5,480 bases of DNA from Gammaproteobacteria bacterium. GTDB lineage: Bacteria > Pseudomonadota > Gammaproteobacteria > Thiomicrospirales > Thiomicrospiraceae. This document shows positions 1 through 5,285 of this stretch, piece after piece (positions within the stretch are counted from its first letter, which is position 1; each line of letters opens with the position of its first letter). A program made the translations under genes and the position numbers. A model generated the notes under the pieces. It made no database searches and was not told the origin of the DNA. It saw nothing but the letters and a program-made list of their open reading frames with translations. The stretch lies in assembly GCA_013153955.1 (NCBI GenBank), contig JAADDM010000274.1:1-5480 (forward strand). Reading direction: 5' to 3'.

Positions 1-211
1 GGTACAATCCCATCTTAATAAAAACAGGAATCGCCAGTATCGGTAGTAAGATAACGGCAATAATATAATCCGTAATCGGAAAAACCGTATCACCAAAACG
101 TAGCCAAATAGCAAAGACAGAAATAAACAGCAGACCCACAAAATCTACGGCAATCGAAATCAAACGCTTCTGCCAACGCGCGCGCTCTAACAGCCAATCT
201 AGATTAAACAC
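1..211 (-). CDS. Partial polysaccharide-biosynthesis nucleotide-sugar dehydratase (WbpM/CapD/PglF-like), N-terminal membrane part
   Basis: Seventy codons are visible before the gene runs off the left edge. The peptide starts MFNLDWLLERARWQKRLISI, followed by two hydrophobic stretches at about residues 18-37 (ending AIWLRFGD) and 49-66, then FIKMGLY. This charged start, WQKRLIS, WLRFGD and FIKMGLY pattern is what I recognise from the membrane N-terminus of the WbpM/CapD/PglF family. Those proteins are inner-membrane UDP-N-acetylglucosamine 4,6-dehydratase-type enzymes making sugars for O-antigen, capsule or glycan synthesis. The catalytic Rossmann domain lies outside the window, so the enzyme activity is inferred. 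I chose the GTG at 211-209 because a GGAG lies 10 nt upstream, an in-frame TGA stands just before, and the nearby ATG opens a frame that stops after seven codons. The gene points away from the rest of the window and probably begins a polysaccharide cluster to the left. Confidence 0.75.
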   Translation of the reverse strand, partial: MFNLDWLLERARWQKRLISIAVDFVGLLFISVFAIWLRFGDTVFPITDYIIAVILLPILAIPVFIKMGLY

Positions 212-477
212 TAAAATAAAACTCCATCACTCTTAACCACTCCCTTAAGCACAACCACATCATTAAATACATCAGCTTAGGCTGGTCGATTTATAAAAAA
301 CAAACTGGATCGCTATATTTATCAAACAAACGTCTTAAAACCACCTATTACTGTTTCTGGCAGAGCTTTCTGTATTAATAAATATAACCCTGCCAAAAGT
401 TTACCACGGCAATCGCTCTAAAAGAATAGATCTCCACGCAAGCACCGCATAACGTGCATGACATGCGGGGGTAGATT
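212..477. other. Gene-free upstream region of the dehydratase gene
   Basis: No credible coding frame is seen on either strand. It should hold the leader and promoter of the leftward dehydratase gene. On the minus strand a TATATT at 386-381 resembles a -10 box, but no convincing -35 stands at the right distance, so no promoter is called. At 445-468 CCGCAT and ATGCGG form an inverted repeat with a 12-nt loop. The right part of that stretch (about 457-477) resembles the GATGACGTGTGGG-TAGATC leader found before several downstream family A repeats, so the repeat zone really begins near 457. Confidence 0.5.
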
Positions 478-576
478 GTCATTGCGAGCGAAGCGAAGTA
501 ATCCAACGTTAAACGTCTAAACTTCGCAGTGGCCGTAAGTCATGGATTGCCACGTCGTTGCACTCCTCGCAAAGAC
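478..576. repeat. Family A palindromic repeat, copy 1
   Basis: This is a 99-bp copy of the window's main repeat. The left arm begins GTCATTGCGAG, followed by CGAAGCGAAG and (T/C)AATCCA. A middle of about 40 bp contains GTCTAAAC and the small hairpin TGGC-CGTAA-GYCA. The right arm runs TGGATTGCC to CTCGCAAAGAC and is an imperfect reverse complement of the left. The B-like leader stands directly in front. No coding role is seen. Confidence 0.9.
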
Positions 577-629
577 AGACAAACCCCTGAAACCCACCGA
601 ACAGAACGCTAAAGTCAAACCCACAGCAC

Positions 630-727
630 GTCATTGCGAGCGAAGCGAAGCAATCCAGCGTTAATGCCTAAACTCCGAAGTGGCCGTAAGCCATGGATTG
701 CCACGTCGCGATGCTTCTCGCAAAGAC
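630..727. repeat. Family A palindromic repeat, copy 2
   Basis: A 98-bp copy with left arm GTCATTGCGAGCGAAGCG and right arm ending TTCTCGCAAAGAC. The inner hairpin TGGC-CGTAA-GCCA is intact. It is the first unit of the tandem array, and the ~54 bp before it differ from the spacers between later units. Confidence 0.88.
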
Positions 728-748
728 AAAACCAGTAACCCAACATCC

Positions 749-846
749 ATCATTGCGAGCGAAGCGAAGTAATCCAACATTAACGTCTAAACTTCGCAGT
801 GGCCGCAAGCCTTGGATTGCCGCGTCGCGATGCTTCTCGCAAAGAC
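749..846. repeat. Family A palindromic repeat, copy 3
   Basis: A 98-bp copy in the tandem array. Its first base is A instead of G (ATCATTGCGAG), and it reads CCTTGGATTGCCGCG where copy 4 reads CCATGGATTGCCACG. It is otherwise almost the same as copy 4. Confidence 0.88.
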
Positions 847-867
847 AAAACCAGTAACCCAGCATCC

Positions 868-966
868 GTCATTGCGAGCAAAGCGAAGTAATCCAACGTT
901 AAACGTCTAAACTTCGCAGTGGCCGCAAGCCATGGATTGCCACGTCGCGATGCTTCTCGCAAAGAC
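868..966. repeat. Family A palindromic repeat, copy 4
   Basis: A 99-bp copy in the tandem array with GAGCAAAGCG in place of GAGCGAAGCG in the left arm. That variant is shared only with copy 5 among the array units. It has GTTAAACG where most copies have GTTAACG. Confidence 0.88.
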
Positions 967-987
967 AAAACCAGTAACCCAGCATCC

Positions 988-1085
988 GTCATTGCGAGCA
1001 AAGCGAAGTAATCCAACGTTAACGTCTAAACTCCGCAGTACCCGAAAGCCTTGGATTGCCGCGTCGCTACGCGCCTCGTAAAAAC
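988..1085. repeat. Family A palindromic repeat, copy 5, diverged right half
   Basis: A 98-bp copy closing the array. The left half is identical to copy 4. The right half differs: the inner hairpin is altered (AGTACCCGAAAGCC) and the end reads CCTCGTAAAAAC instead of CTCGCAAAGAC. The array-facing half matches its neighbour while the hipA-facing half is older, which suggests the duplications spread from inside the array. Confidence 0.85.
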
Positions 1086-1108
1086 AAACCAGAAGCTCAT
1101 ACGAAATC

Positions 1109-2263
1109 TTATCTTAGAGACATAAGTGTCGCTAAGTGCGATAACACATTGAGTTTATCCCCGTCTTTTTCTAAAACCAAACGGGCTTGTATTTTTTTAT
1201 GTACCTTAGCCAATGCGACTTGACACTCTTCAACTAAAAACCGAGCCTCTTTTGCCGTTAAATCACACGTCTCAACACCAAAGCGAATTAAAAAATCACG
1301 CTTCCACCACTTTTTACTGCCTAACAAAGTCAATGCTGCAATATCATTTTTAATATAAGCAGTGGTAGAAACCACATCATAAGCAGGTGCTAAGCGAATA
1401 GAGTGCACATCTTCATAGATTAATCCAAAGTTTTTTAAGTGCGCATCCCCATTTTGCAGGACATTATTAAGCACCACCATTTTAAAAAACTGCTGTAATG
1501 AAGCCCTACGTAAATCGGGAGAGGTAAACAGCTTAATCGTTTTCGCAACTTGCTCATAACTACCTGTATATTTATCATCACGCTGCTTAGCTTGCAGTAC
1601 ACACATATCTTCAAAGCCTAAACAGGCGCCATCGGCCGTGATATCAAATCGCTTCATCACAAAAAGCGTTTCATCGTCCGACAAATAAAACTCAGGAACC
1701 GTTATGCCCGCTTCCTTCACGACTGTCATACAAAAAAATTCATTTAATGCCAGTTGCGGATAATCCGACCCCCAAGATTTAACAATGTAATCATCCAGCT
1801 TTAAAGTGGCTTTATTCTCAACCTGCACCAACACCTTAGGCTGCACACCACTCAACGGTGACTTTAGGGCAAAACGTACGACAAGTTCGTTAAAAAGTTC
1901 AGGCTGTTTTGAATGTAATAAATCACTCAATGCCAGAGTCGATTCGGTAGACGTTAACCCCTTATAATTAACACGTCCGCGAATACTAGATGCAAGAAGG
2001 GACAACAAGCCAAAGTCATCTGTCTCTGTTAACTTAGAAAACTGTTTTTTTAGCAAGGAGAGTAAATAGCCTTCAGGTAAATGCATCTCAAAAACAGGAA
2101 GGAGTTGAGAATGAACATAGCCCTTTGCTCGTACCGGCATCGTGAGTGAGATAAAGTCATCTGAGAAAACCAATGCTTCATAATTAAAAATAAACTCAGC
2201 CTTTTCTCTGTGCAAAAGCCCAACAGAGTTTTGATCTACGCGTACAGTCAGCTGTTCAGCCAT
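1109..2263 (-). CDS. hipA: HipA-family serine/threonine kinase toxin
   Basis: A 384-residue protein with full HipA architecture. HipA toxins are kinases that phosphorylate a translation component (glutamyl-tRNA synthetase in E. coli HipA; the target here is unknown), causing dormancy until held by HipB. Residues 1 to about 100 are the N-terminal subdomain, with LLPVFEMHLPEGYLLSLL (54-71). The kinase core follows: the HipA P-loop-like SGVQPK at 138-143, a likely ATP-contacting Lys162 in YIVKSWG, NEFF at 174-177, VMKRFD at 202-207, the DDKYTGSYEQV stretch at 229-239, catalytic NGDAHLKNF at 271-279 (Asp273, Asn278) and metal-binding APAYDVVS at 292-299 (Asp296). All key residues are present, so it is probably active. 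At 384 aa it is somewhat shorter than E. coli HipA (440) but not split. Ser135 and Ser138 beside the P-loop are candidate autophosphorylation sites. The ATG at 2263 overlaps the hipB end by 8 nt and has GAGGA 8 nt upstream, so expression is coupled to hipB. Confidence 0.92.
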   Translation of the reverse strand: MAEQLTVRVDQNSVGLLHREKAEFIFNYEALVFSDDFISLTMPVRAKGYVHSQLLPVFEMHLPEGYLLSLLKKQFSKLTETDDFGLLSLLASSIRGRVNYKGLTSTESTLALSDLLHSKQPELFNELVVRFALKSPLSGVQPKVLVQVENKATLKLDDYIVKSWGSDYPQLALNEFFCMTVVKEAGITVPEFYLSDDETLFVMKRFDITADGACLGFEDMCVLQAKQRDDKYTGSYEQVAKTIKLFTSPDLRRASLQQFFKMVVLNNVLQNGDAHLKNFGLIYEDVHSIRLAPAYDVVSTTAYIKNDIAALTLLGSKKWWKRDFLIRFGVETCDLTAKEARFLVEECQVALAKVHKKIQARLVLEKDGDKLNVLSHLATLMSLR

Positions 2264-2495
2264 CTCTTAATTCCTCAAACGTTGGAAAACGGCTCTTCTC
2301 TTTAATATGGATTTCGTAGCCCAAATACTCTAAAACTTTAAGCACTTTACGGACACCAACATCCCCTGCACGACCCGTTTCCAACGCATTTATTGTAACC
2401 CTAGAAACCCCTATCGCATCAGCTAGGCGCTGCTGTGATATTTTCTTTAGGCCTCTCAACTCAGCAACTTGACGACCCAGCTCTTTAAAATCCAC
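2256..2495 (-). CDS. hipB: HipB-family XRE helix-turn-helix antitoxin/repressor
   Basis: A small Cro/C1-type DNA-binding protein, expected to neutralise HipA and repress the hipBA promoter. From the chosen start it is 79 aa. The helix-turn-helix covers about residues 18-42, with KKISQQRLADAIGVSRVTIN as the two DNA-contact helices and LETGRAGDVGVRKVLKVLEYLGYEI after it, a typical HipB/XRE pattern. The C-terminal tail ends FPTFEELRDG. The open frame extends upstream to a TTG-ATG at 2573-2568, but those six bases form the best -35 box of the promoter, and the extra residues (ILYFIISPFYYVKYCFLLV) have no counterpart I know in this family. The GTG at 2495-2493 has a GGTAGG 7 nt upstream and starts just before the conserved DFKELGRQV. 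A TTG at 2510 is a possible alternative. It is the first gene of the operon and overlaps hipA by 8 nt. Confidence 0.85.
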   Translation of the reverse strand: MDFKELGRQVAELRGLKKISQQRLADAIGVSRVTINALETGRAGDVGVRKVLKVLEYLGYEIHIKEKSRFPTFEELRDG

Positions 2496-2518
2496 GGAAA
2501 AACCTACCAATAGAAAAC

Positions 2519-2562
2519 AATACTTTACATAATAAAAGGGACTTATAATAAAGTAAAGTATT
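2519..2562 (-). promoter_or_regulatory. Candidate HipB operator: 10-bp perfect inverted repeat
   Basis: AATACTTTAC at 2519-2528 and GTAAAGTATT at 2553-2562 are perfect reverse complements with 24 nt between them, so equivalent points lie 34 bp apart. One arm falls between the -35 and -10 boxes, the other just downstream of the likely transcription start. An inner ACTT-ATAATA-AAGT palindrome (2541-2554) overlaps the -10. This is the expected place for autorepression by HipB. The arms do not match the E. coli HipB TATCC-N8-GGATA site, so the specificity would differ. Confidence 0.6.
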
Positions 2563-2573
2563 TTATACATCAA
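2545..2573 (-). promoter_or_regulatory. Predicted hipBA promoter (-35 TTGATG, -10 TATTAT)
   Basis: On the minus strand TTGATG (2573-2568) is followed after exactly 17 nt by TATTAT (2550-2545). They match the sigma70 consensus at four and five of six positions. Transcription would start near 2538, leaving a leader of about 40 nt before the GTG start of hipB. Its overlap with the operator-like repeat supports it. Confidence 0.65.
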
Positions 2574-2579
2574 AAGGGG

Positions 2580-2614
2580 CTAGATTACCACGTCGCTATG
2601 TACCTCGCAAAGAC
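2580..2614. repeat. Family A repeat, copy 6: right arm only
   Basis: Only the right half of the palindrome is present (TAGATTACCACGTCGCT through CCTCGCAAAGAC). It begins seven bases from the hipBA -35 box, and the left arm and middle are absent. The break near the TGGATTGCC centre marks an old recombination or deletion junction at the edge of the hip module. Confidence 0.8.
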
Positions 2615-2642
2615 AAACCCCTTCTTCCGTTAACCTTAGGAG

Positions 2643-2665
2643 ATCCCCTGGTCAAGCCAGAGGAT
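2643..2665. repeat. Family B hairpin, intact copy
   Basis: ATCCCCTGG - TCAAG - CCAGAGGAT forms a 9-bp stem with one C-A mismatch and a 5-nt loop. It is embedded in CCTTAGGAGATCCCC on the left and GATGACGTGTGGG on the right, a context repeated at 5286. This 'CCCTGGTCAAGCCAG' palindrome is a second dispersed repeat type. There is no U-tract, so I do not call it a terminator. Confidence 0.8.
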
Positions 2666-2685
2666 GACGTGTGGGATAGAAGATT

Positions 2686-2779
2686 GTCATTGCGAGCAAA
2701 GCAATCCAGCGTTAACGTCTAAACTCAGTAGTGGCCGTAAGCCATGAATTGCCATATCACTTTGCTCCAAGAAATGACG
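2686..2779. repeat. Family A palindromic repeat, copy 7
   Basis: A 94-bp copy with a short deletion in the left arm (GCGAGCAAAGCAATCC, lacking one GCGAA-type unit) and a diverged right arm ending CCAAGAAATGACG. The inner TGGC-CGTAA-GCCA hairpin is kept. It is separated from copy 6 by 71 bp holding the linker and B hairpin. Confidence 0.85.
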
Positions 2780-2940
2780 AGGAGGGCTTGTTTAAACCTC
2801 TCACAATGAGAGATAAGCATTGAGCAGTTTTTTGCCTGACTCAGAAATTACTCAATGATACGATTATCGACAACAACCGTATCATATTGTGATACGATTA
2901 ATCTGACTTTCCGACTCATTTTACTAGGTAATAAAAAATC
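2780..2940 (+). promoter_or_regulatory. fic upstream region with three TGATACG half-sites
   Basis: TGATACGATTA occurs at 2856-2866 and again at 2890-2900, and the reverse complement CGTATCA lies between at 2878-2884. The closest pair forms a perfect 7-bp palindrome, CGTATCA-TATTG-TGATACG (2878-2896). This looks like a repressor operator for the fic gene starting 44 bp downstream. The palindrome contains TATCAT (2880-2885), five of six matches to a -10 box, but I find no good -35 at the right spacing, so the promoter is unresolved. Small inverted repeats also occur at 2798-2812 (CTCTCA-CAA-TGAGAG) and 2818-2857 (CATTGAG/CTCAATG). Which protein binds is unknown; the Fic protein's own winged helix is one candidate. 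Confidence 0.5.
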
Positions 2941-4026
2941 ATGTGGATTTGGCAACAACAAAACTGGCCTAACTTTGAATATGATTTAGATAAAATATTG
3001 CCATCATTGGAAATGGCGATACGCAATATTTCACCTTTGATGGCTTTGGCTAATCAACTGGATGAGACTAAACGATTACAACTTGAATCACAAGTTCTGC
3101 TAGAAGAAGCCTTGTCCACCGCTAAAATTGAAGGTGAACTTCTAGACCGAGAATCCGTATGCTCTAGTATTGCTAACCGCCTAGGTATTGAACAAACGAC
3201 CCAATCTTCCAAGTCTTCGCAGGCATTTATTGATGTGCTTTTAGAGTCCATTCGTTCAGCAAATCAACCTTTAAAAGAATCTGATCTTTTTAAATGGCAG
3301 CACATGCTCTTTATTGAAAAACCCATGCTACACGATTTAATTATTGGGGATTATCGCCACGACACTATGCAAGTCGTTTCTGGAAGACACGGCAAACAAA
3401 CCATTCATTTTGAAGCACCCTGCTCAAATCGCCAATGTGTCCAGCAAGAAATGAATACCTTCTTTGACTATCTAAATTCTGCGGGGGTCCTGTCTGGTTA
3501 TATCAAAGCGGCCATTGCCAAGTTTTGGTTTGTGACCATTCACCCTTTCGATGACGGTAATGGCCGGTTTTCGAGAATTATTGCGGAGCGGTTATTGGTA
3601 AAAGCCGACAATACAACGCTTCGCCTTTACTCTCTGTCCACTGAAATTGAAAAACACAGAAATGACTATTACAAAATTTTAGAGAGAACCCAAAAAGGTA
3701 ACTTAAACCTTACAGAATGGATTATTTGGTTTTTAAATACAATTGCTGCTTCAGCAGAAGCCAGCTTAAGCAAACTCCAAAAAATTCAACAAAGTACGCT
3801 ATTTTGGGATAGAAACCGAGATATAAATCTTAACAAAAGACAACGTAAACTCATCACACGTTTATTACAAACCCATGATTTTGCAGAGGGTGTTTCAAGA
3901 AGAAAATACAAGAACCTTGTCGGAGCATCTGATGCAACCTCTGCAAGAGATTTAAAAGAACTTTTAAAGCTCGGTATTCTTAAGGTAGAGGGTGCTGGAC
4001 GCAGCACTAAATATTTTATCATTTAG
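2941..4026 (+). CDS. Fic-domain protein AMP-transferase with DUF4172-type N-terminus and C-terminal winged helix
   Basis: A 361-residue Fic protein. Fic enzymes usually move AMP from ATP to a hydroxyl side chain of a target protein; the target here is unknown. The N-terminus MWIWQQQNWPNFEYD is typical of DUF4172. The inhibitory helix motif (S/T)xxxE(G/N) is seen as T60-AKI-E64-G65, ahead of the Fic core, so this is a class II, self-inhibited enzyme: Glu64 should block ATP until relieved. The core shows IGDYRH (135-140), the target-binding flap around SGRHGKQTIHFEAP (147-160) and the complete catalytic motif HPFDDGNGRFSR at 201-212 (His201, Asn207, Arg209, Arg212). About residues 296-361 form a winged helix (LVGASDATSARDLKELLKLGILKVEGAGRSTKYF), suggesting DNA binding or protein contacts. 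The ATG has only a weak AGGT 10-12 nt upstream. The gene is monocistronic, opposite in strand to its neighbours, and flanked by repeats. No separate antitoxin gene is seen, in keeping with built-in inhibition. Confidence 0.92.
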   Translation: MWIWQQQNWPNFEYDLDKILPSLEMAIRNISPLMALANQLDETKRLQLESQVLLEEALSTAKIEGELLDRESVCSSIANRLGIEQTTQSSKSSQAFIDVLLESIRSANQPLKESDLFKWQHMLFIEKPMLHDLIIGDYRHDTMQVVSGRHGKQTIHFEAPCSNRQCVQQEMNTFFDYLNSAGVLSGYIKAAIAKFWFVTIHPFDDGNGRFSRIIAERLLVKADNTTLRLYSLSTEIEKHRNDYYKILERTQKGNLNLTEWIIWFLNTIAASAEASLSKLQKIQQSTLFWDRNRDINLNKRQRKLITRLLQTHDFAEGVSRRKYKNLVGASDATSARDLKELLKLGILKVEGAGRSTKYFII

Positions 4027-4128
4027 TAAATTAACACCTCACTCTAGCAGGCGGGCGTTCTTAACCTACCACAATGATGGAGGATGTAATGCCATGATCA
4101 AGCCAGGGGATGACGAGTGTGATAGATC
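4027..4128. repeat. fic 3' flank with degraded family B hairpin
   Basis: After the fic stop there is no gene. At 4095-4115 TGATCAAGCCAGGGGATGACG keeps the loop and right arm of the B hairpin, but the left arm has decayed. GAGTGTGATAGATC follows and leads straight into A copy 8. No clear terminator with a U-tract is seen behind fic. Confidence 0.6.
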
Positions 4129-4226
4129 GTCATTGCGAGCGAAGCGAAGTAATCCAGTATTAACGTCTAAACGCAGCAGTGGCCGCTAGCCATGGATTGC
4201 CGCGTCGCTGCACTCCTCGCAAAGAC
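4129..4226. repeat. Family A palindromic repeat, copy 8
   Basis: A 98-bp copy with a canonical left arm, middle TATTAACGTCTAAACGC, inner hairpin TGGC-CGCTA-GCCA and right arm ending CTCCTCGCAAAGAC. The CGCTA loop is shared only with copy 9, so these two arose from one duplication. Confidence 0.9.
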
Positions 4227-4261
4227 AAACCTTATCATTGTAATCATGTGAAATACACGAG

Positions 4262-4292
4262 TTAAGCCAGGGGGTGACGAGTGTGATAGATC
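4262..4292. repeat. Family B hairpin remnant between A copies 8 and 9
   Basis: TTAAGCCAGGGGGTGACG at 4262-4279 is the right half of a B element whose left arm is lost, followed by the same AGTGTGATAGATC leader as before copy 8. Confidence 0.6.
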
Positions 4293-4390
4293 GTCATTGC
4301 GAGCGAAGCGAAGTAATCCAGTATTAACGTCTAAATGCAGTAGTGGCCGCTAGCCATGGATTGCCACGTCGCGATGCACCTAGAAAAGAC
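4293..4390. repeat. Family A palindromic repeat, copy 9
   Basis: A 98-bp copy 164 bp after copy 8. The left half and leader are nearly identical to copy 8; the right arm is decayed (GCACCTAGAAAAGAC). The duplicated unit is therefore leader plus repeat, not the A palindrome alone. Confidence 0.88.
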
Positions 4391-4480
4391 AAGAGCTGTA
4401 GTGTCAACACTTTCCGTTAGCCTTGAGCCTTTGGTTGAAATACTTTTTACCCGGAGCCCAAACGACTTAACGCCTAAAAT
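4391..4480. other. Linker downstream of the RelE-type toxin gene
   Basis: No gene is seen. CTTTCCGTTAGCCTTGAG at 4410-4427 is the linker that elsewhere stands between an A copy and a B hairpin (compare 2624-2640 and 5263-5283). Here the B hairpin expected next is missing and toxin-flanking DNA follows, which may mark a junction. No convincing terminator for the leftward toxin operon is visible. Confidence 0.45.
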
Positions 4481-4756
4481 TTAATGCGAATATATAGAGT
4501 GATCACCCACATCAATAAGTACCAACCTACCATCCTCCATTAATTTTAATGTTAATAAAACTCTATATTGCATATTGATAGAGATTGAATGACAGCCTTT
4601 ATTTTTTATTGGATTAAGCCTCAAGGAGGGGTGTAAAGGATCTAATGACAACAACTTTAACGCCATAACATATTGTTTAATAAGCTCAGGATGCTTTTTA
4701 AAAAACTTTATTTCACGTTTAGCATAGGAATCTGGACGAACAATTTCAAACGTCAT
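4481..4756 (-). CDS. RelE/ParE-superfamily type II toxin
   Basis: A 91-residue basic protein of the RelE/ParE fold, whose members are ribosome-dependent mRNA endonucleases (RelE type) or gyrase inhibitors (ParE type). The recognisable part is LSLDPLHPSLRLNPIK (36-51), SISINMQYRVLLTL (57-70) and VLIDVGDHSIYSH (79-91). The LxxDPxxPSLR, inner YRV strand and terminal GDHxxxY signature are common in RelE/StbE-like toxins. Arg46, Arg65, His86 and Tyr89 are the likely functional residues, which favours mRNA cleavage over gyrase inhibition, but the subclass is not certain. The length is normal for the family, so it is intact. The ATG at 4756 lies inside the end of the antitoxin gene (11-nt overlap), giving translational coupling. 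Confidence 0.85.
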   Translation of the reverse strand: MTFEIVRPDSYAKREIKFFKKHPELIKQYVMALKLLSLDPLHPSLRLNPIKNKGCHSISINMQYRVLLTLKLMEDGRLVLIDVGDHSIYSH

Positions 4757-5024
4757 TTTCTATTTCTTTCTCTAAGACTAAAGCATAGTTTTCTACATCT
4801 TTAATCGTCGTAAAATTGCCGCTTTCAATACAAAGTTCCGCTTCACTTATGGCCTGCTCAAGCTGATATTCACGATACTGATTAAACTCTTCAACCGACA
4901 AAATAATATACTTAGCCTTACCTCTTACATCAACCATAACGGTATTGTCTGCGCCATTTAACATCGCCCGTTCGATACCAGAAATACCATTACGCTTTAA
5001 ATCATTTGCGTTTATCGACAACAT
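4746..5024 (-). CDS. Phd/YefM-family type II antitoxin
   Basis: From the chosen start it is 92 aa. Residues 1-50, MLSINANDLKRNGISGIERA through VDVRGKAKYIILSVEEFNQY, carry the Phd/YefM DNA-binding fold with its typical VRGKxxYIILSVEEF hairpin. Residues 51-92 (YREYQLEQAISEAELCIESG and on) form the helical acidic tail that should wrap the toxin. Such antitoxins repress their own operon, more strongly with toxin bound. The frame is open up to an ATG at 5048, but the family usually begins M-x-I-x-A-N-D, and a GAGAG lies 9 nt before the ATG at 5024; an ATG at 5030 is also possible. It is the first gene of a two-gene leftward operon and overlaps the toxin gene by 11 nt. Confidence 0.87.
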   Translation of the reverse strand: MLSINANDLKRNGISGIERAMLNGADNTVMVDVRGKAKYIILSVEEFNQYREYQLEQAISEAELCIESGNFTTIKDVENYALVLEKEIENDV

Positions 5025-5040
5025 AATCATTAGCTCTCTT

Positions 5041-5100
5041 CTGTGCATAAATAGTCAAGAAATAATAGCACACTTTACAGCACTAAAAACAGTGCGTTAA
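5041..5100 (-). promoter_or_regulatory. Upstream control region of the toxin-antitoxin pair
   Basis: GCACT-AAAAAC-AGTGC (5080-5095, plus strand) is a perfect 5-bp inverted repeat, with a further related GCACACT at 5068-5074 beside it, so several GTGC half-sites cluster where an antitoxin operator is expected. On the minus strand TATTAT (5067-5062) could be the -10 box; the -35 at 17 nt would be a poor GTTTTT. Promoter assignment is tentative. Confidence 0.4.
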
Positions 5101-5159
5101 CATTGGTAAGCCACAAAATAAAGATTAAGAAGGAAAAAGGGGAAGCACGGGAATAGATC

Positions 5160-5257
5160 GTCATTGCGAGCGAAGCGAAGCAATCCAGTGTTAACGTCTA
5201 AACGCAGTAGTGGCCGTAGGCCATGGATTGCCACGTTGCTACGCGCCTCGCAAAGAC
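5160..5257. repeat. Family A palindromic repeat, copy 10
   Basis: A 98-bp copy with canonical left arm, inner hairpin TGGC-CGTAG-GCCA and right arm ending GCCTCGCAAAGAC. Its leader reads CACGGGAATAGATC, a diverged form of the leader of copies 8, 9 and 11. Confidence 0.9.
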
Positions 5258-5285
5258 AAGACCTTTCCTTGCTTAGCCTTGGGAG

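Larger units (their letters stand above)
630..1085. repeat. Tandem array of four family A repeats, 119-120 bp period
   Basis: Copies 2 to 5 start at 630, 749, 868 and 988, so the period is 119, 119 and 120 bp. Each unit is a ~98-bp A palindrome plus a ~21-bp spacer reading roughly AAAACCAGTAACCCARCATCC. Positions 823-902 and 943-1022 are identical over 80 bp, and 781-840 differs from 901-960 at only three positions. This points to recent tandem duplication rather than independent insertion. The array lies between the hipA stop (23 bp away) and the dehydratase upstream region. Both flanking genes are transcribed leftward, so hipBA readthrough would cross it. Confidence 0.92.

Noticed and set aside
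381..396. Promoter for the dehydratase gene (TATATT on the minus strand)
   Set aside because: No acceptable -35 at 16-18 nt; the alternative TTGGCA pairs only with a poor TACAGA.
668..1016. Small minus-strand open frames through the tandem array, including a 78-residue one with a 40-residue internal repeat
   Set aside because: They are translations of the palindromic repeat. The 120-bp period is a multiple of three, so the frame stays open by itself. Peptides such as FALLAMTD and LREASRRGNP are typical artefacts of this repeat, and no ribosome site or gene context supports them.
630..1085. CRISPR array
   Set aside because: The repeated unit is ~98 bp and the short spacers are nearly the same sequence each time, so there are no unique spacers; no cas gene is present.
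2643..2665. Family B hairpin as a rho-independent terminator
   Set aside because: The stem is good but no run of T follows on either strand, and the sequence recurs with its flanks at 5286, which fits a dispersed repeat better.
3054..4022. Minus-strand open frames inside the fic gene
   Set aside because: They are antisense shadows of a gene whose sense frame shows full family motifs.
3992..4189. Plus-strand open frame across the end of fic and A copy 8
   Set aside because: It overlaps the fic 3' end and then reads repeat DNA (LRAKRSNPVL), a known spurious repeat translation.
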